NCBI RefSeq assembly: GCF_039524395.1
Contig: NZ_BAAAGO010000001.1
Direction: 5' to 3' (one strand)
DNA: 64,000 nt
From: Micropruina glycogenica
Lineage (GTDB): Bacteria > Actinomycetota > Actinomycetes > Propionibacteriales > Propionibacteriaceae
Made by a program: the position numbers and the translations under genes. Positions 35,192-43,499 of the stretch are shown in pieces. Numbering within the stretch: position 1 is the stretch's first letter; every line of letters starts with the position of its first letter. The notes below the pieces were generated by a model. It was given only the letters and a program-made list of their open reading frames with translations, made no database searches and was not told where the DNA came from.

Positions 35192-37066
35192 ATGAGCGGC
35201 TGGCAGGTCATGAACTCGATGACCCGCGATTCGTCGGTGCGCGACCACCGACTCGCGCCGGGCACGCGTCGGCGCGTGCTCAGCTATGCCGCCGCCTACA
35301 AGGGCCTGATCGCGGTCTTTCTCGGCCTCACGGTGATCGACTCGCTGCTGGTCGTGGCCTCGCCGCTGCTGCTGCAGCGCCTCATCGACGACGGCGTCAT
35401 ACCCGGCAACGCTGGTCTGGTCATTCAGTTGGCGGTGCTGGTGGCGCTCATCGCCCTGGCCGACGCCACCCTCACCCTGGTCGAGCGCTGGTTCAGTTCG
35501 CGCATCGGCGAAGGCCTGATCTACGACCTGCGCACCCAGGTGTTCGGCCACGTGCTGCGCCAGCCCATCGCGTTCTTCACCCGCGCCCAGACCGGTGCGC
35601 TGGTCACCCGGCTCAACAGCGACGTGATCGGCGCCCAGCAGGCTTTCACCTCGGTGCTGCAGAACCTGGTGGGCAATGCCATCAGCCTGGTGGTGATCGT
35701 GGTGGCCATGGCGTCGCTGTCGTGGCAGCTCACCCTGGGCGCCCTGTTGCTGGTGCCGTTGTTCATCGTTCCGGCTCGCATCATCGGACGGCGCCTGGCC
35801 GGCCTCACCCGCCGGCAGATGTCGCTGAACGCCGAGATGGGCGCTCAGATGAGCGAACGGTTCAACGTGGCCGGTGCGCTGCTGGTGAAGCTGTTCGGCG
35901 ACCCGCGCCGTGAAGACGCCGAGTACGCCGACCACGCGCGTGGCGTTCGTGACGTGGGCGTCACGCTGGCGGTCAACCGGTCGGTGTTCTTCGTGGCCCT
36001 CGGCCTGGTGGCCTCGCTCGCCACAGCCATGGTGTACGGCTTCGGCGGCGTGATGGCGGTGAACGGGTTGCTCACCGTCGGCACCCTGCTGGCGCTGGCC
36101 GCGCTGCTGGCGCGGCTGTACGCGCCGCTGACCGCGCTGTCGAACGTGCGGGTGGACGTGATGACGGCCCTGGTCTCGTTCGAGCGGGTCTTCGAGGTGC
36201 TCGACCTGAAGCCGCTGGTCGAACAGAAGCCCGACGCCGTCGACATACCCGACGAGCCGGTGCGGGTCGAGATCGATCAGGTGAGCTTTCGCTACCCGTC
36301 GGCCGACGAGATCTCACTCGCCTCGCTCGAAGGGGTCGCCAGCGGCGACCGCAAGGGCAGCGGCGACATTCTGCACGACATCACCTTCGACGTGGTCCCC
36401 GGTTCGATGGTGGCCCTGGTCGGCCCCAGCGGCGCCGGCAAGACCACGATCACCTCGCTGGTCGCCCGGCTGTACGACCCCACCGAGGGCGCGATTCGGG
36501 TGAACGGCGTCGACCTGCGTGACGCCACGCTCACCTCGTTGCATGACCGCGTCGGTGTCGTCACCCAAGAGGCTCACCTGTTTCACGACACGCTGCGCGC
36601 CAACCTGCTCTACGCCAAGCCCGAGGCCACCACCGCCGAACTCGAGGCCGCGCTGCGCGCCGCGCAGGTCTGGCATCTGGTCGAGTCGCTGCCGGCCGGT
36701 CTCGACACCGTGGTCGGCGACCGCGGCCACCGGCTCTCAGGTGGCGAGAAACAGCGGTTCGCGATCGCCCGGCTGCTGCTGAAGGGCCCTGGGCTGGTGG
36801 TGCTCGACGAGGCCACCGCACATCTCGACAGCGAGAGCGAGGCGGCCGTGCAGCGGGCCCTCGACGCGGCGCTGGCCGACCGCACGTCCATCGTGATCGC
36901 ACACCGGCTGTCGACGGTGCGCGGCGCCGACCAGATTCTGGTGGTCGACGACGGGCGCATCGTCGAGCGCGGCAGTCACGTGCAGCTGCTGGCGCAGGGC
37001 GGCCTCTACGCCGACCTGTACCGCACGCAGTTCGCCGAACAGGCGGTCACTGCAGCGCAGACGTGA
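35192..37066 (+). CDS. ABC exporter half-transporter (MsbA/LmrA-like), fused TMD-NBD
   Basis: A 624-residue homodimeric-type exporter. Six transmembrane helices in residues 20-330 (GLIAVFLGLTVIDSLLVVAS, VIQLAVLVALIALADATLTL and so on), then the nucleotide-binding domain: Walker A GPSGAGKTT, Q-loop VVTQEAHLF, signature LSGGEKQR, Walker B LVVLDEAT, H-loop IVIAHRLSTV. A short insertion (EISLASLEGVASGDRKGSGD) lies just before the NBD core. ATG 35192 is chosen; GTG 35186 is also possible; neither has a strong ribosome-binding site, and upstream codons cross a dispersed repeat. Exports lipid, peptide or drug; no partner fixes the substrate. Confidence 0.92.
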   Translation: MSGWQVMNSMTRDSSVRDHRLAPGTRRRVLSYAAAYKGLIAVFLGLTVIDSLLVVASPLLLQRLIDDGVIPGNAGLVIQLAVLVALIALADATLTLVERWFSSRIGEGLIYDLRTQVFGHVLRQPIAFFTRAQTGALVTRLNSDVIGAQQAFTSVLQNLVGNAISLVVIVVAMASLSWQLTLGALLLVPLFIVPARIIGRRLAGLTRRQMSLNAEMGAQMSERFNVAGALLVKLFGDPRREDAEYADHARGVRDVGVTLAVNRSVFFVALGLVASLATAMVYGFGGVMAVNGLLTVGTLLALAALLARLYAPLTALSNVRVDVMTALVSFERVFEVLDLKPLVEQKPDAVDIPDEPVRVEIDQVSFRYPSADEISLASLEGVASGDRKGSGDILHDITFDVVPGSMVALVGPSGAGKTTITSLVARLYDPTEGAIRVNGVDLRDATLTSLHDRVGVVTQEAHLFHDTLRANLLYAKPEATTAELEAALRAAQVWHLVESLPAGLDTVVGDRGHRLSGGEKQRFAIARLLLKGPGLVVLDEATAHLDSESEAAVQRALDAALADRTSIVIAHRLSTVRGADQILVVDDGRIVERGSHVQLLAQGGLYADLYRTQFAEQAVTAAQT

Positions 37067-37133
37067 GCCGGGCGAGGTTGTCGAGCACGGTCGAGCGCAG
37101 CGGCTGCTTCAGCCACTCGTCAGGGTGAGTTGG
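37047..37133 (-). pseudogene. C-terminal stub of an unknown gene cut at the island boundary
   Basis: Reading leftwards: HPDEWLKQPLRSTVLDNLAR, LTSALQ, stop TGA (37047-37049). The 27 codons look like real coding sequence, end overlapping the convergent ABC gene by 20 bases, and lose their frame at about 37133, where the sequence character changes. I cannot name the family. It looks like the tail of a resident gene truncated when the adjacent segment arrived or when neighbouring DNA was deleted. Confidence 0.5.
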
Positions 37134-37845
37134 CGCGAGGCGTCCCGATACTGTGACTCGACGTCGCGCAACTGATCGACCAAGTCGGCGCCGCGCAGGC
37201 GACCGTGGCGAGGACGGGCAGGCCGAGGGTGCGGGCGACGTCCGCGGCCCGGTAGGGAAGGTTCTCGCCGACCACGACCGCCTGGGCGAGGTGGCTCAGG
37301 GCGTCGGTTGAGCGCTTGATCCGGCGCCGGATCGTCCGTGGCGAGCAGCCGTGCAACTCCCCGATCCGGGCCGAGACCCGGTCGCCGATGATCCCGACTC
37401 CAGGTCCCGACGGCGGGACGAGTTGCGCGGCGGCGTCCATGACGGCCAGCAGCAGGTCGACGTCGTCCTGGCCGATCACCTCGGCCTTGATGCCGTCGCT
37501 GGGGATCTCGATCAGTTCCTCGAGCGCGTCCGGTAGCGGGTCGTCCTGGACGACATCGTCGCCGTCGTGGGGGATCGGGCTGGAGGTCGGGACGAGGTCC
37601 TGTAGCACCTTCTTGCGCAGGTTGCGGTTCAGGTTCGCCGCGACCGGGCCGGTTGTCCGCCAGGGAAAGGTTCGGACGGCGATCCACAGCTGGGCTGCCA
37701 CGTGGCAGTCGATGTCCTCACTCAACGTCCGCAACTGGTGGGCCAGCACCGTGGCCGACGGCATCATCACCCACGCCAGCACCAGTGCGGCGTCCGGGCA
37801 CGCGCCGGCGCCGCAGTGCGCCAGTCTGGCCAGCCCACGCAGCAC
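37120..37845 (-). CDS. Hypothetical HTH protein of an accessory region (possibly frameshifted at the 3' end)
   Basis: From GTG 37845 (VLRGLARLAHCGAGACPDAA), about 241 codons. The open frame continues upstream without an ATG (PRKEPPLAPEAPPEDADR) so the true start is uncertain. Middle: DCHVAAQLWIAVRTFPWRTT and VAANLNRNLRKKVLQDLVP. DRVSARIGELHGCSPRTIRR near the C-terminus is a sigma-region-4-like helix-turn-helix. After GLPVLATVA the annotated frame turns atypical (ISCATSSHSIG), whereas another frame reads GADLVDQLRDVESQYRDASR to a stop at 37109; a frameshift there is likely. Such proteins are found on actinobacterial mobile elements. Function unknown. Confidence 0.5.
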   Translation of the reverse strand: MLRGLARLAHCGAGACPDAALVLAWVMMPSATVLAHQLRTLSEDIDCHVAAQLWIAVRTFPWRTTGPVAANLNRNLRKKVLQDLVPTSSPIPHDGDDVVQDDPLPDALEELIEIPSDGIKAEVIGQDDVDLLLAVMDAAAQLVPPSGPGVGIIGDRVSARIGELHGCSPRTIRRRIKRSTDALSHLAQAVVVGENLPYRAADVARTLGLPVLATVACAAPTWSISCATSSHSIGTPRANSP

Positions 37846-37950
37846 CCGGTCGGCGTCCTCGGGTGGCGCCTCCGGAGCCAGTGGGGGTTCCTTCCGTGGG
37901 TCCTGAGACCACGGAACCTCACCAAATCGATGTCACCAGCGGTGTAACCA

Positions 37951-38020
37951 ACATCTGTGGACAACGACAATTGCGTTATCCACAGATGTAGTGAACGTCC
38001 TTGCCAACCCACGTTCACTA
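37951..38020. promoter_or_regulatory. 39-bp near-palindrome with DnaA-box-like ends plus a second inverted repeat
   Basis: 37951-37989 begins ACATCTGTGGACAACG and ends with TTATCCACAGATGT; the outer 11 bases of each side pair perfectly, and the inner part is nearly symmetrical. TTATCCACA and, on the other strand, TTGTCCACA are DnaA-box consensus forms. Directly adjoining, TAGTGAACGT (37989-37998) and ACGTTCACTA (38011-38020) form a perfect 10-bp inverted repeat. The 230-base gap holds no gene. Possible element origin or partition/regulatory site. Confidence 0.6.
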
Positions 38021-38075
38021 GGTTCACCAAGTCACCGATAGACAGCCTCCTCCGATGCCCAGAGTCGCACCTGTG

Positions 38076-38468
38076 TCAGGCCATCGCGGCAGCCATGCCC
38101 GTGAAGTAGGGGACGAGCCAGATGGCCCAGACGACGATGCTGAAGCGGTGGAAGGCGCGCTTCTCGTCGGGACGGTTGCGGAGCATGGTGACGACGGCCC
38201 AGACGAGGTGCAGCGCCATCAGGATCAGGGCGAGCAATCCGGTGATCGCCATGGTCTGGGTCAGGACGGAGTTCTGGTCGACGCCGCTCGGCCCGCCGCT
38301 GCCGGCGATCACGCTCATCACCGCGGTGCCGCTGATGTCGGCGGCCAGGCCGGCGGCGAATGCCGCGACGTGCCACCAGCGAAGCTCGCCGGAGCGGCGC
38401 TCGGCCCAGACTCCGAGTGTGTAGAAGGCCAGCGCGAGGCTGATCAGGACGATGGCGAGAGCGAGCAT
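38076..38468 (-). CDS. HsmA-family membrane protein (TIGR03987-like)
   Basis: A 130-residue protein with four predicted transmembrane helices: LALAIVLISLALAFYTLGVW, WWHVAAFAAGLAADISGTAV, MAITGLLALILMALHLVWAV and FSIVVWAIWLVPYFTGMAAA. The conserved small-membrane-protein pattern FYTLGVWAER and WWHVAAFAAGLAAD matches the HsmA-type family. ATG 38468 has AAGGAG eight bases upstream. It follows the DUF2871 gene by two bases, so they form an operon and may be a complex. Function unknown; the neighbouring two-component system is divergent. Confidence 0.8.
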   Translation of the reverse strand: MLALAIVLISLALAFYTLGVWAERRSGELRWWHVAAFAAGLAADISGTAVMSVIAGSGGPSGVDQNSVLTQTMAITGLLALILMALHLVWAVVTMLRNRPDEKRAFHRFSIVVWAIWLVPYFTGMAAAMA

Positions 38469-38470
38469 GG

Positions 38471-38896
38471 TCAGTTCTCCTTGGTGGCGGTGAGGCGGGT
38501 GCGCAGTGGCTTGTCGAGGCAGGCCAGCAGGCAACCGATGCCGATGGTGAGCAGGATGTGGCCCAGGCCGGCGATGCCGGCGATCGCGGGTCCCGCGTCC
38601 TGGCCGAAGACCTGGAGGAGTCCATGCCAGGTCATCGCGGCCGCGGTGATGAGGAGTCCGACGTTGTAGGTGGTGAAGAACCAGGAGAACCATCGGCTGC
38701 CGCTGAGGCCGATGGTGGCGTCGAGGGCGAGGACGATCAGCATGACCAGCAGGCCGAGGGCGAGAAAGTGGGTGTGCACCACGGCGAGTTGGGTGTTGCC
38801 GGTGAAGTCTCGGGCGTGGGTGATCTCGCGGTAGAACAGTCCGCCGGCCAGGCCGAGTGTGGCGTACGCGATGGCGGCCAGGTAGAGCCGTCGCAT
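38471..38896 (-). CDS. DUF2871-family membrane protein
   Basis: A 141-residue protein with four helices. It begins MRRLYLAAIAYATLGLAGGL, FYREITHARDFTGNTQLAVV and HTHFLALGLLVMLIVLALDA, which matches DUF2871 (short YREFT...VHTH signature with paired histidines). The ribosome site AAGGAGG lies seven bases before ATG 38896. First gene of the DUF2871-HsmA pair and divergent from a NarL-type two-component system across 181 bases, so that system may control it. Histidines in HTHFLALG suggest a haem- or metal-related membrane role, which is only an inference. Confidence 0.85.
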   Translation of the reverse strand: MRRLYLAAIAYATLGLAGGLFYREITHARDFTGNTQLAVVHTHFLALGLLVMLIVLALDATIGLSGSRWFSWFFTTYNVGLLITAAAMTWHGLLQVFGQDAGPAIAGIAGLGHILLTIGIGCLLACLDKPLRTRLTATKEN

Positions 38897-39077
38897 GGTT
38901 ACCTCCTTGGTTGGGGCGGGTGTGTCAGCAGGTCCTGAGTTCAGCTGTCCTCAATGCTGCTGTTGGGGCGGCTTCGGGACATCGGGCGTCGGGATGGTCC
39001 CGGGTGGCCGTTCGGTGGGCTCCCGACTCCACCTTTCGGCTGACGTCGAGCGCAGCACGGCCGACTAGAGTGCCCGC

Positions 39078-40262
39078 GTGGAGCTGGGTTCGGAGCGGGT
39101 CGCGCGCCGCCTCATGGCCGGTCTGGACCTGCTGGCCGGGCTGCTGCTGGTGGTGGCACTCATGCCCCCGACCGGGTGGGCCTGGGCTGCCGGTGCCGCG
39201 TTCGCGACCTGCTGGGTCGTGGTCCGGCTGAGGGTGCGGGTGCTCGGTGAGCCGATGGACGCCCGCGGCGGATCTTGGCTGGCGGTTGCGGCTGCGTCCG
39301 GCCTGTTGGCCTGCTACGTCCTGGTGCTGGCGGCCAGTGCCTCGGGAATGTGGCTGGCCTTTCCGGTCATGCTGCTGCAGTTGCACCTGCTCGGACCCCG
39401 CAGCGGCGTGGTCGCGGTCACCCTGACCACCGTGGCTGCGGTTGTCCTCGGGGCCGTCTCCCGGGGCGAGGCCGGCCTGGGCTACGTACTGGGCCCGGTG
39501 GTCGGGGCGCTGGTGGCGGTGGCCTCGGTGGTGGGGCTAGAGTCGCTGGCGCGCATCGTCGCCGACCGCCAGCGTGCCCTCGACGACTTGGAGGACGCGC
39601 AACAACGGCTGCTGGCCGCCGAACGGGACCGGCTCCGGGCCGAGGAACGGGCAAACCTGGCCCGCGACATCCACGATACCCTCGCCCAGGACTTCGCCGC
39701 CGTCGAGCTGCACCTGCGCCGGGCCGCGACCCTCCTGGCCCCCGGCGATCCCGCAGCACCCTCGGTCGCCCTCGCCCAGCAGGCGACCGCTGAAGGGCTG
39801 GCCCAGGCCCGCCGCTTCCTCGCCGGAGGACCGGGCCATCGGATGGACGCCACGCTGTTGGGAGCAGTGCGCCACGCCGCGGAACGGGCGCAGGCCGATA
39901 GTGGTGGACGGACCTTGATCGAGGTCCGTGCCATGGGAAGTGAACCCGCTCTGTCCGCCGACCTGGCCACCGGGATCCTGCGGATGACGCAGTCCGCGCT
40001 GTCCAACGTCGTCCGGCATGCGGACGCCACCAGCGCCGCCGTCACCCTGACCTGGGAGCCCGACCGCGTGCTGCTGGACATCGTCGACGACGGTCGCGGC
40101 TTCGATCCGGACGGTCACACGGACACAACCGGTGGAGGGTTCGGTCTGCCGTCGCTGCGTTCGCGCGTCAGGGACCTCGGCGGGACTCTCGGTTTCGAGT
40201 CACAACCCGGCGAAGGGACGGCGATCGCCATCACCCTGCCGCTCGGATCGGAGCAGGGATGA
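39078..40262 (+). CDS. Sensor histidine kinase, HisKA_3 type
   Basis: A 394-residue kinase from GTG 39078. Five to six hydrophobic segments occupy residues 10-160, followed by a coiled linker (RQRALDDLEDAQQRLLAAER) and the phosphoacceptor motif LARDIHDTLAQDFAAVELHL with H199. The ATPase domain has RMTQSALSNVVRHADAT (N-box), DIVDDGRGFDPDG (G1) and GFGLPSLRSRVRDLGG (G2). Its stop overlaps the response-regulator start (ATGA), so the pair is coupled. Isoleucine codons before C-initial codons are ATC here (unlike neighbouring core genes), as in the rest of the putative island. Confidence 0.92.
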   Translation: MELGSERVARRLMAGLDLLAGLLLVVALMPPTGWAWAAGAAFATCWVVVRLRVRVLGEPMDARGGSWLAVAAASGLLACYVLVLAASASGMWLAFPVMLLQLHLLGPRSGVVAVTLTTVAAVVLGAVSRGEAGLGYVLGPVVGALVAVASVVGLESLARIVADRQRALDDLEDAQQRLLAAERDRLRAEERANLARDIHDTLAQDFAAVELHLRRAATLLAPGDPAAPSVALAQQATAEGLAQARRFLAGGPGHRMDATLLGAVRHAAERAQADSGGRTLIEVRAMGSEPALSADLATGILRMTQSALSNVVRHADATSAAVTLTWEPDRVLLDIVDDGRGFDPDGHTDTTGGGFGLPSLRSRVRDLGGTLGFESQPGEGTAIAITLPLGSEQG

Positions 40263-40879
40263 TCCGGGTCGCGCTCGCCGACGACCACCCCGTCGTCCGT
40301 GCCGGCGTGGTCAGCGTCCTGGAAGGGCTCAGCGACGTCACGGTCGCCGCCCAGTTCGGCAGCGCCGAGGACCTCCTGGCCTGGCTGGACGGCCACAGCT
40401 GCGACCTCCTCCTGCTCGACCTCCACTTCGGCGACGGGCTCATCAGCGGCGCCGAGGCCACTCGGCGCATCACGGCGTCCGGTGGGCCCGCCGTGCTCAT
40501 CCTCACCACCTACGCCACGGACGCCGACATCCTCACCGCCCTGGACGCCGGCGCGAGCGGCTACCTGCTCAAGGACGCCCCCACCGCCGAACTCGAACAA
40601 GCGATCCGAGCCGCCGCGGTGGGCCAGCCCGCGCTGTCCCCAGCCGTCCAGCAGCGCCTCATGCGACGCGTCCTCGACCCCGCCACGACCCTGACCCTGC
40701 GAGAACTGGACGTCCTCCGGCTCGCCGCAGACGGGCTGTCGAACGCCCAGATCGCCGGGCGCCTCTACCTCACCCTGGCAACCGTGAAGTCCCACCTCGC
40801 CCACACCTACGCCAAGCTCGGCGCACAGTCCCGGACAGCGGCAATCGCCACCGCCAGAGAGCGCGGCCTGCTCACCTGA
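40259..40879 (+). CDS. NarL/FixJ-family response regulator
   Basis: A 206-residue transcription factor. Receiver domain: LADDHPVVRAG with the acidic pair, phosphoacceptor D54 in LLLLDLHFGDG, the Thr switch in LILTTYATD, Lys in GYLLKDAP. LuxR-type HTH at the C-terminus: LTLRELDVLRLAADGLSNAQ, IAGRLYLTLATVKSHLAHTY, AKLGAQSRTAAI. Partner of the kinase that overlaps it. Likely target is the divergent DUF2871-HsmA operon by position. The sequence from its stop to 41111 shows no gene that I can support. Confidence 0.94.
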   Translation: MIRVALADDHPVVRAGVVSVLEGLSDVTVAAQFGSAEDLLAWLDGHSCDLLLLDLHFGDGLISGAEATRRITASGGPAVLILTTYATDADILTALDAGASGYLLKDAPTAELEQAIRAAAVGQPALSPAVQQRLMRRVLDPATTLTLRELDVLRLAADGLSNAQIAGRLYLTLATVKSHLAHTYAKLGAQSRTAAIATARERGLLT

Positions 40880-41111
40880 ACTCACGCGCTCGCCGATCCA
40901 GCGGACTCCATGACATCCCGATCCGGCAGAATCACGCTCCTCGCCCAGAAGCGGAACCGTGGTCATGATCGGACTCCCAGCCTGCCGGGTCGGCGGGGTG
41001 TTCTACCCGGCGGCGGTGCAGTAGGTCACAGTGTTCCCCGCCGCACCGCGATTGTTCCTAGCGATTGGGGAGAAAAGCCCAGTGTTCCCAGGCACCGCCG
41101 CCGGGGTGTGA

Positions 41112-41366
41112 GCCGCTGATCGGAACGAGTGTGCCGAACGGTGCCTTCTGGAACAGTTTGACGTCCACAATGCGACACTACTGGCAGTTGTGGAAACTTT
41201 CATCGATGTGATTGATCCAGAGGCCGCAACGCGACGAAGCACTCGCGCAGGCCTCGCGCGGCGACTGCGTGCATCGCGAGGACGACGGCGCGAGGACCAC
41301 GAGAAAGATAGCGCACATTTAGCGCACGAGATGGCCGTTGGGTCGACGTGCAACCTCTCAAACTGA
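41112..41366 (+). pseudogene. Possible coding fragment without a start, 84 codons
   Basis: Between TGA 41109-41111 and TGA 41364-41366 the frame reads smoothly: LEQFDVHNATLLAVVETFID, VIDPEAATRRSTRAGLARRL, HEKDSAHLAHEMAVGST. No ATG or GTG start precedes the conserved-looking part. I do not recognise it. It lies between the two-component system and the tRNA 3' end, as expected of debris at the attachment end of an integrated element, such as the tail of an integration-module gene. It may also be chance. Confidence 0.3.
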
Positions 41367-41401
41367 GGTTTCACCCCTAGCCAGACTGGGAACGGCACTG
41401 G

Positions 41402-41486
41402 CGGAGGATACGAGATTCGAACTCGTGAGGGTGTGAACCCAACCCGCTTTCCAAGCGAGCGCCATAGGCCTCTAGGCGAATCCTCC
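41402..41486 (-). tRNA. tRNA-Ser (anticodon GGA)
   Basis: Read on the minus strand it begins GGAGGATTCGCCTAGAGGCC and ends GTTCGAATCTCGTATCCTCC plus discriminator G. The acceptor stem GGAGGAT pairs with ATCCTCC. The anticodon loop CTTGGAAA gives GGA; the long variable arm (GTTGGGTTCACACCC) is of the serine type, and GTTCGAATC is the T-loop. CCA is not encoded. The 3' end faces the putative island at 37.1-41.4 kb. Confidence 0.95.
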
Positions 41487-41679
41487 GTCGAAGACGATAC
41501 CGGCAGCGGGTTGGCCGAGCCAAACGGTCACGGGCAGCCGCCGGGGCCGTCCAGGCGCGCCAACACCGGCGTCGACCTCGTTCGAACCGGTCTGTTCAGG
41601 CGTGTCACGGGACGCCACGCGCGACCGGTCGCTGGAGGCGTTCTCGGTTGACGCGCCGCCGCCGCAATAGGGTTGCCCG

Positions 41680-42634
41680 ATGATTGCCGCAGACAGTCAG
41701 TACGAGGTGTCTTTTCGACCCAACTGGGGTGATGACGGCCCGATCGGCCATGTTGTGGTCCGCCGCCTCGACGACCGTGCTGTCGTCGCCGAGGCGCCGG
41801 TGTTGGACCAGTACGAAGCGGAACGTCTGTTGGCGCAGGCCGAGCACGACCTGCGTGGCTCGGCCGCAGACTTCGAGCTGACCTGGCGCATCGACGGTGA
41901 GGCGCGGGCCGACCCTGGCCCCGCCCTTCAGCCTGGCCCCACCTCGTTCGTCGACGAGCAGCAACCGGATCGTGGCCGTTCGGTGCCCGCCCTTGAAGCA
42001 GGGGTGCGGGCTTATCCGAGTGCCGACGGCGTGTTCACCCCAGACCAGCCATGGCTTGGCCGTGTGCTGCATCCGCTGACTTCGATCGACCTGGCTGGCT
42101 TCGGGTTGTCCGGCTGGCTGACCATGCTGTTGCCGGTCGAACCGAATGTCGGCCTGCTGGGCGAAACCACGCCCGACCACCACAACGAGTGGGCGGGGTA
42201 CGAACTGGATCTCGTTCGAGCTGAACGACGACAGCCTCATGCGATTTCTGGGCCCGCGACGCTACTTCGGCGTGCAGAACCCTGACGTGGCGGACGACCT
42301 GCGGTCTTGGTACGACGAGTCCGAGCGGGAGTTCGGAGCCGGACGAATCCGCTCCGGCGAGTCGGGCCTGCCGGCCGGCGAGAACGTTGCCCTGATCGAC
42401 CAGTTGGGTGGTGAGCCCGGTTACGGCAACTGGGCCGCCTTCCGACCGCCGGCTGCCCTGGCGCTCGACGAGTCCCATCCGGTCAGTCCCACGCTGCGGC
42501 TCGCCGACGGGCGCCCGTTCACCTTCATCGCAGCCACGGCCGGCTACCCATGGGTCGCGCACGGGCCCGACGCGATCCTGATGTTCTTCGAGCCCGAGAC
42601 CCGCACGTCTGTCTTCACGTTCGACTGGTCGTGA
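41680..42634 (+). pseudogene. Frameshifted hypothetical gene (about 320 codons)
   Basis: From ATG 41680 (MIAADSQYEVSFRPNWGDDG) the frame is sensible up to HNEWAGYELD near 42210. There a loss of about two bases moves it; the adjacent frame continues ISFELNDDSLMRFLGPRRYF, IRSGESGLPAGENVALIDQL, FTFIAATAGYPWVAHGPDAI and ends FTFDWS at 42634. Rejoined, it would be a soluble protein of about 317 residues. The overall look resembles SUKH/DUF1963-like immunity or regulatory proteins, but I cannot assign a family. One frameshift only, so either a recent pseudogene or an assembly error. Confidence 0.6.
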
Positions 42635-42677
42635 GCGCCGGCTCCGTCGGCATCGGTCAGCGTGAGACGCTGAACCC

Positions 42678-43487
42678 ATGCGCGTCGCCCTGGCCCAGTT
42701 CACCGCCACCACCGAGCCCGCGCTGAACCTCGAGGTGGTGCTCGATCAGCTGGCCAAGGCTGCTGCGGCGGGTGCGCAACTGGTCGTCTTTCCCGAGGCG
42801 ATGAGCTGCTCGTTCGCCCGACCGCGAGCCGAGGCCGCAGAAGCCCTGGACGGCCCGTGGGCGGCCGCCGTCCGAGAAGCCGCAGCAGAGTTGGGCGTCA
42901 CGGCGGTGGTGGGGGTGTTCACGCCCGGGTCGTCCGGGCGGGTGCGCAACACGCTGCTGGTCACCGGGCCGGGCGTCGAGACCCACTTCGACAAGCTGCA
43001 CCTGTTCGACGCGTACGGGTACGCAGAATCCGACCAGATTGAACCGGGCGACCAGCTGGTGCTGGTCGAAGTGAACGGAGTGCAGGTAGGTCTGGCCACC
43101 TGCTACGACATTCGCTTCGCCGAACAGTTCAAGGCACTGGCGAGGCAGGGTGCGCAGGTGATCGTGGTGCCGTCGTCGTGGGCGCCGGGGGAGCGCAAGG
43201 TCGACCAATGGCGGTTGCTGGCCACTGCCAGGGCGCTCGATTGCACCAGCATCGTGGTGGCGGTCGACCAGGCCGAGCCGCTGTCGGACGACTCCGCGCA
43301 GGGTGCCCGCAAACCCACCGGAGTCGGCCACTCGATCGTCGCGGGGCCGTTGGGCGAAGTGCTGCTCGAACTGGGCCCCGGCCCCGAGTTGGCTTTGATC
43401 GACCTCGACCTCGATTCGGTCGCGCAGGCACGCAAAGCGCTACCGGTGTTGGGCAACTCGCGGTTCAGCAGTTCCCTGGACCGCTGA
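42678..43487 (+). CDS. Nitrilase-superfamily amidase (deaminated-glutathione-amidase type)
   Basis: A 269-residue carbon-nitrogen hydrolase. The Glu-Lys-Cys triad is intact: E40 in LVVFPEAMS, K106 in HFDKLHLFDAYGY and C142 in LATCYDIRFAEQF. DAYGYAESDQIEPGD and the preceding TGPGVETHFDKLH fit the Nit1 branch, which removes the amide from deaminated glutathione, though related members hydrolyse other omega-amides. VIVVPSSWAPGERKVDQWRL is also family-typical. Cytosolic. Stands alone between a frameshifted gene and a repeat cluster; start ATG 42678. Confidence 0.9.
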   Translation: MRVALAQFTATTEPALNLEVVLDQLAKAAAAGAQLVVFPEAMSCSFARPRAEAAEALDGPWAAAVREAAAELGVTAVVGVFTPGSSGRVRNTLLVTGPGVETHFDKLHLFDAYGYAESDQIEPGDQLVLVEVNGVQVGLATCYDIRFAEQFKALARQGAQVIVVPSSWAPGERKVDQWRLLATARALDCTSIVVAVDQAEPLSDDSAQGARKPTGVGHSIVAGPLGEVLLELGPGPELALIDLDLDSVAQARKALPVLGNSRFSSSLDR

Positions 43488-43499
43488 TCGACGCGCGGG

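Noticed and set aside
37951..37989. DnaA-box-like pair as the chromosomal oriC
   Set aside because: Only two boxes, and no dnaA, dnaN or rpmH in the neighbourhood. The dnaX-recR block is not an origin marker.
41003..41398. Minus-strand 131-codon frame next to the tRNA
   Set aside because: Arg/Ser-rich low-information translation with no ribosome site; the opposite strand reads more like protein.
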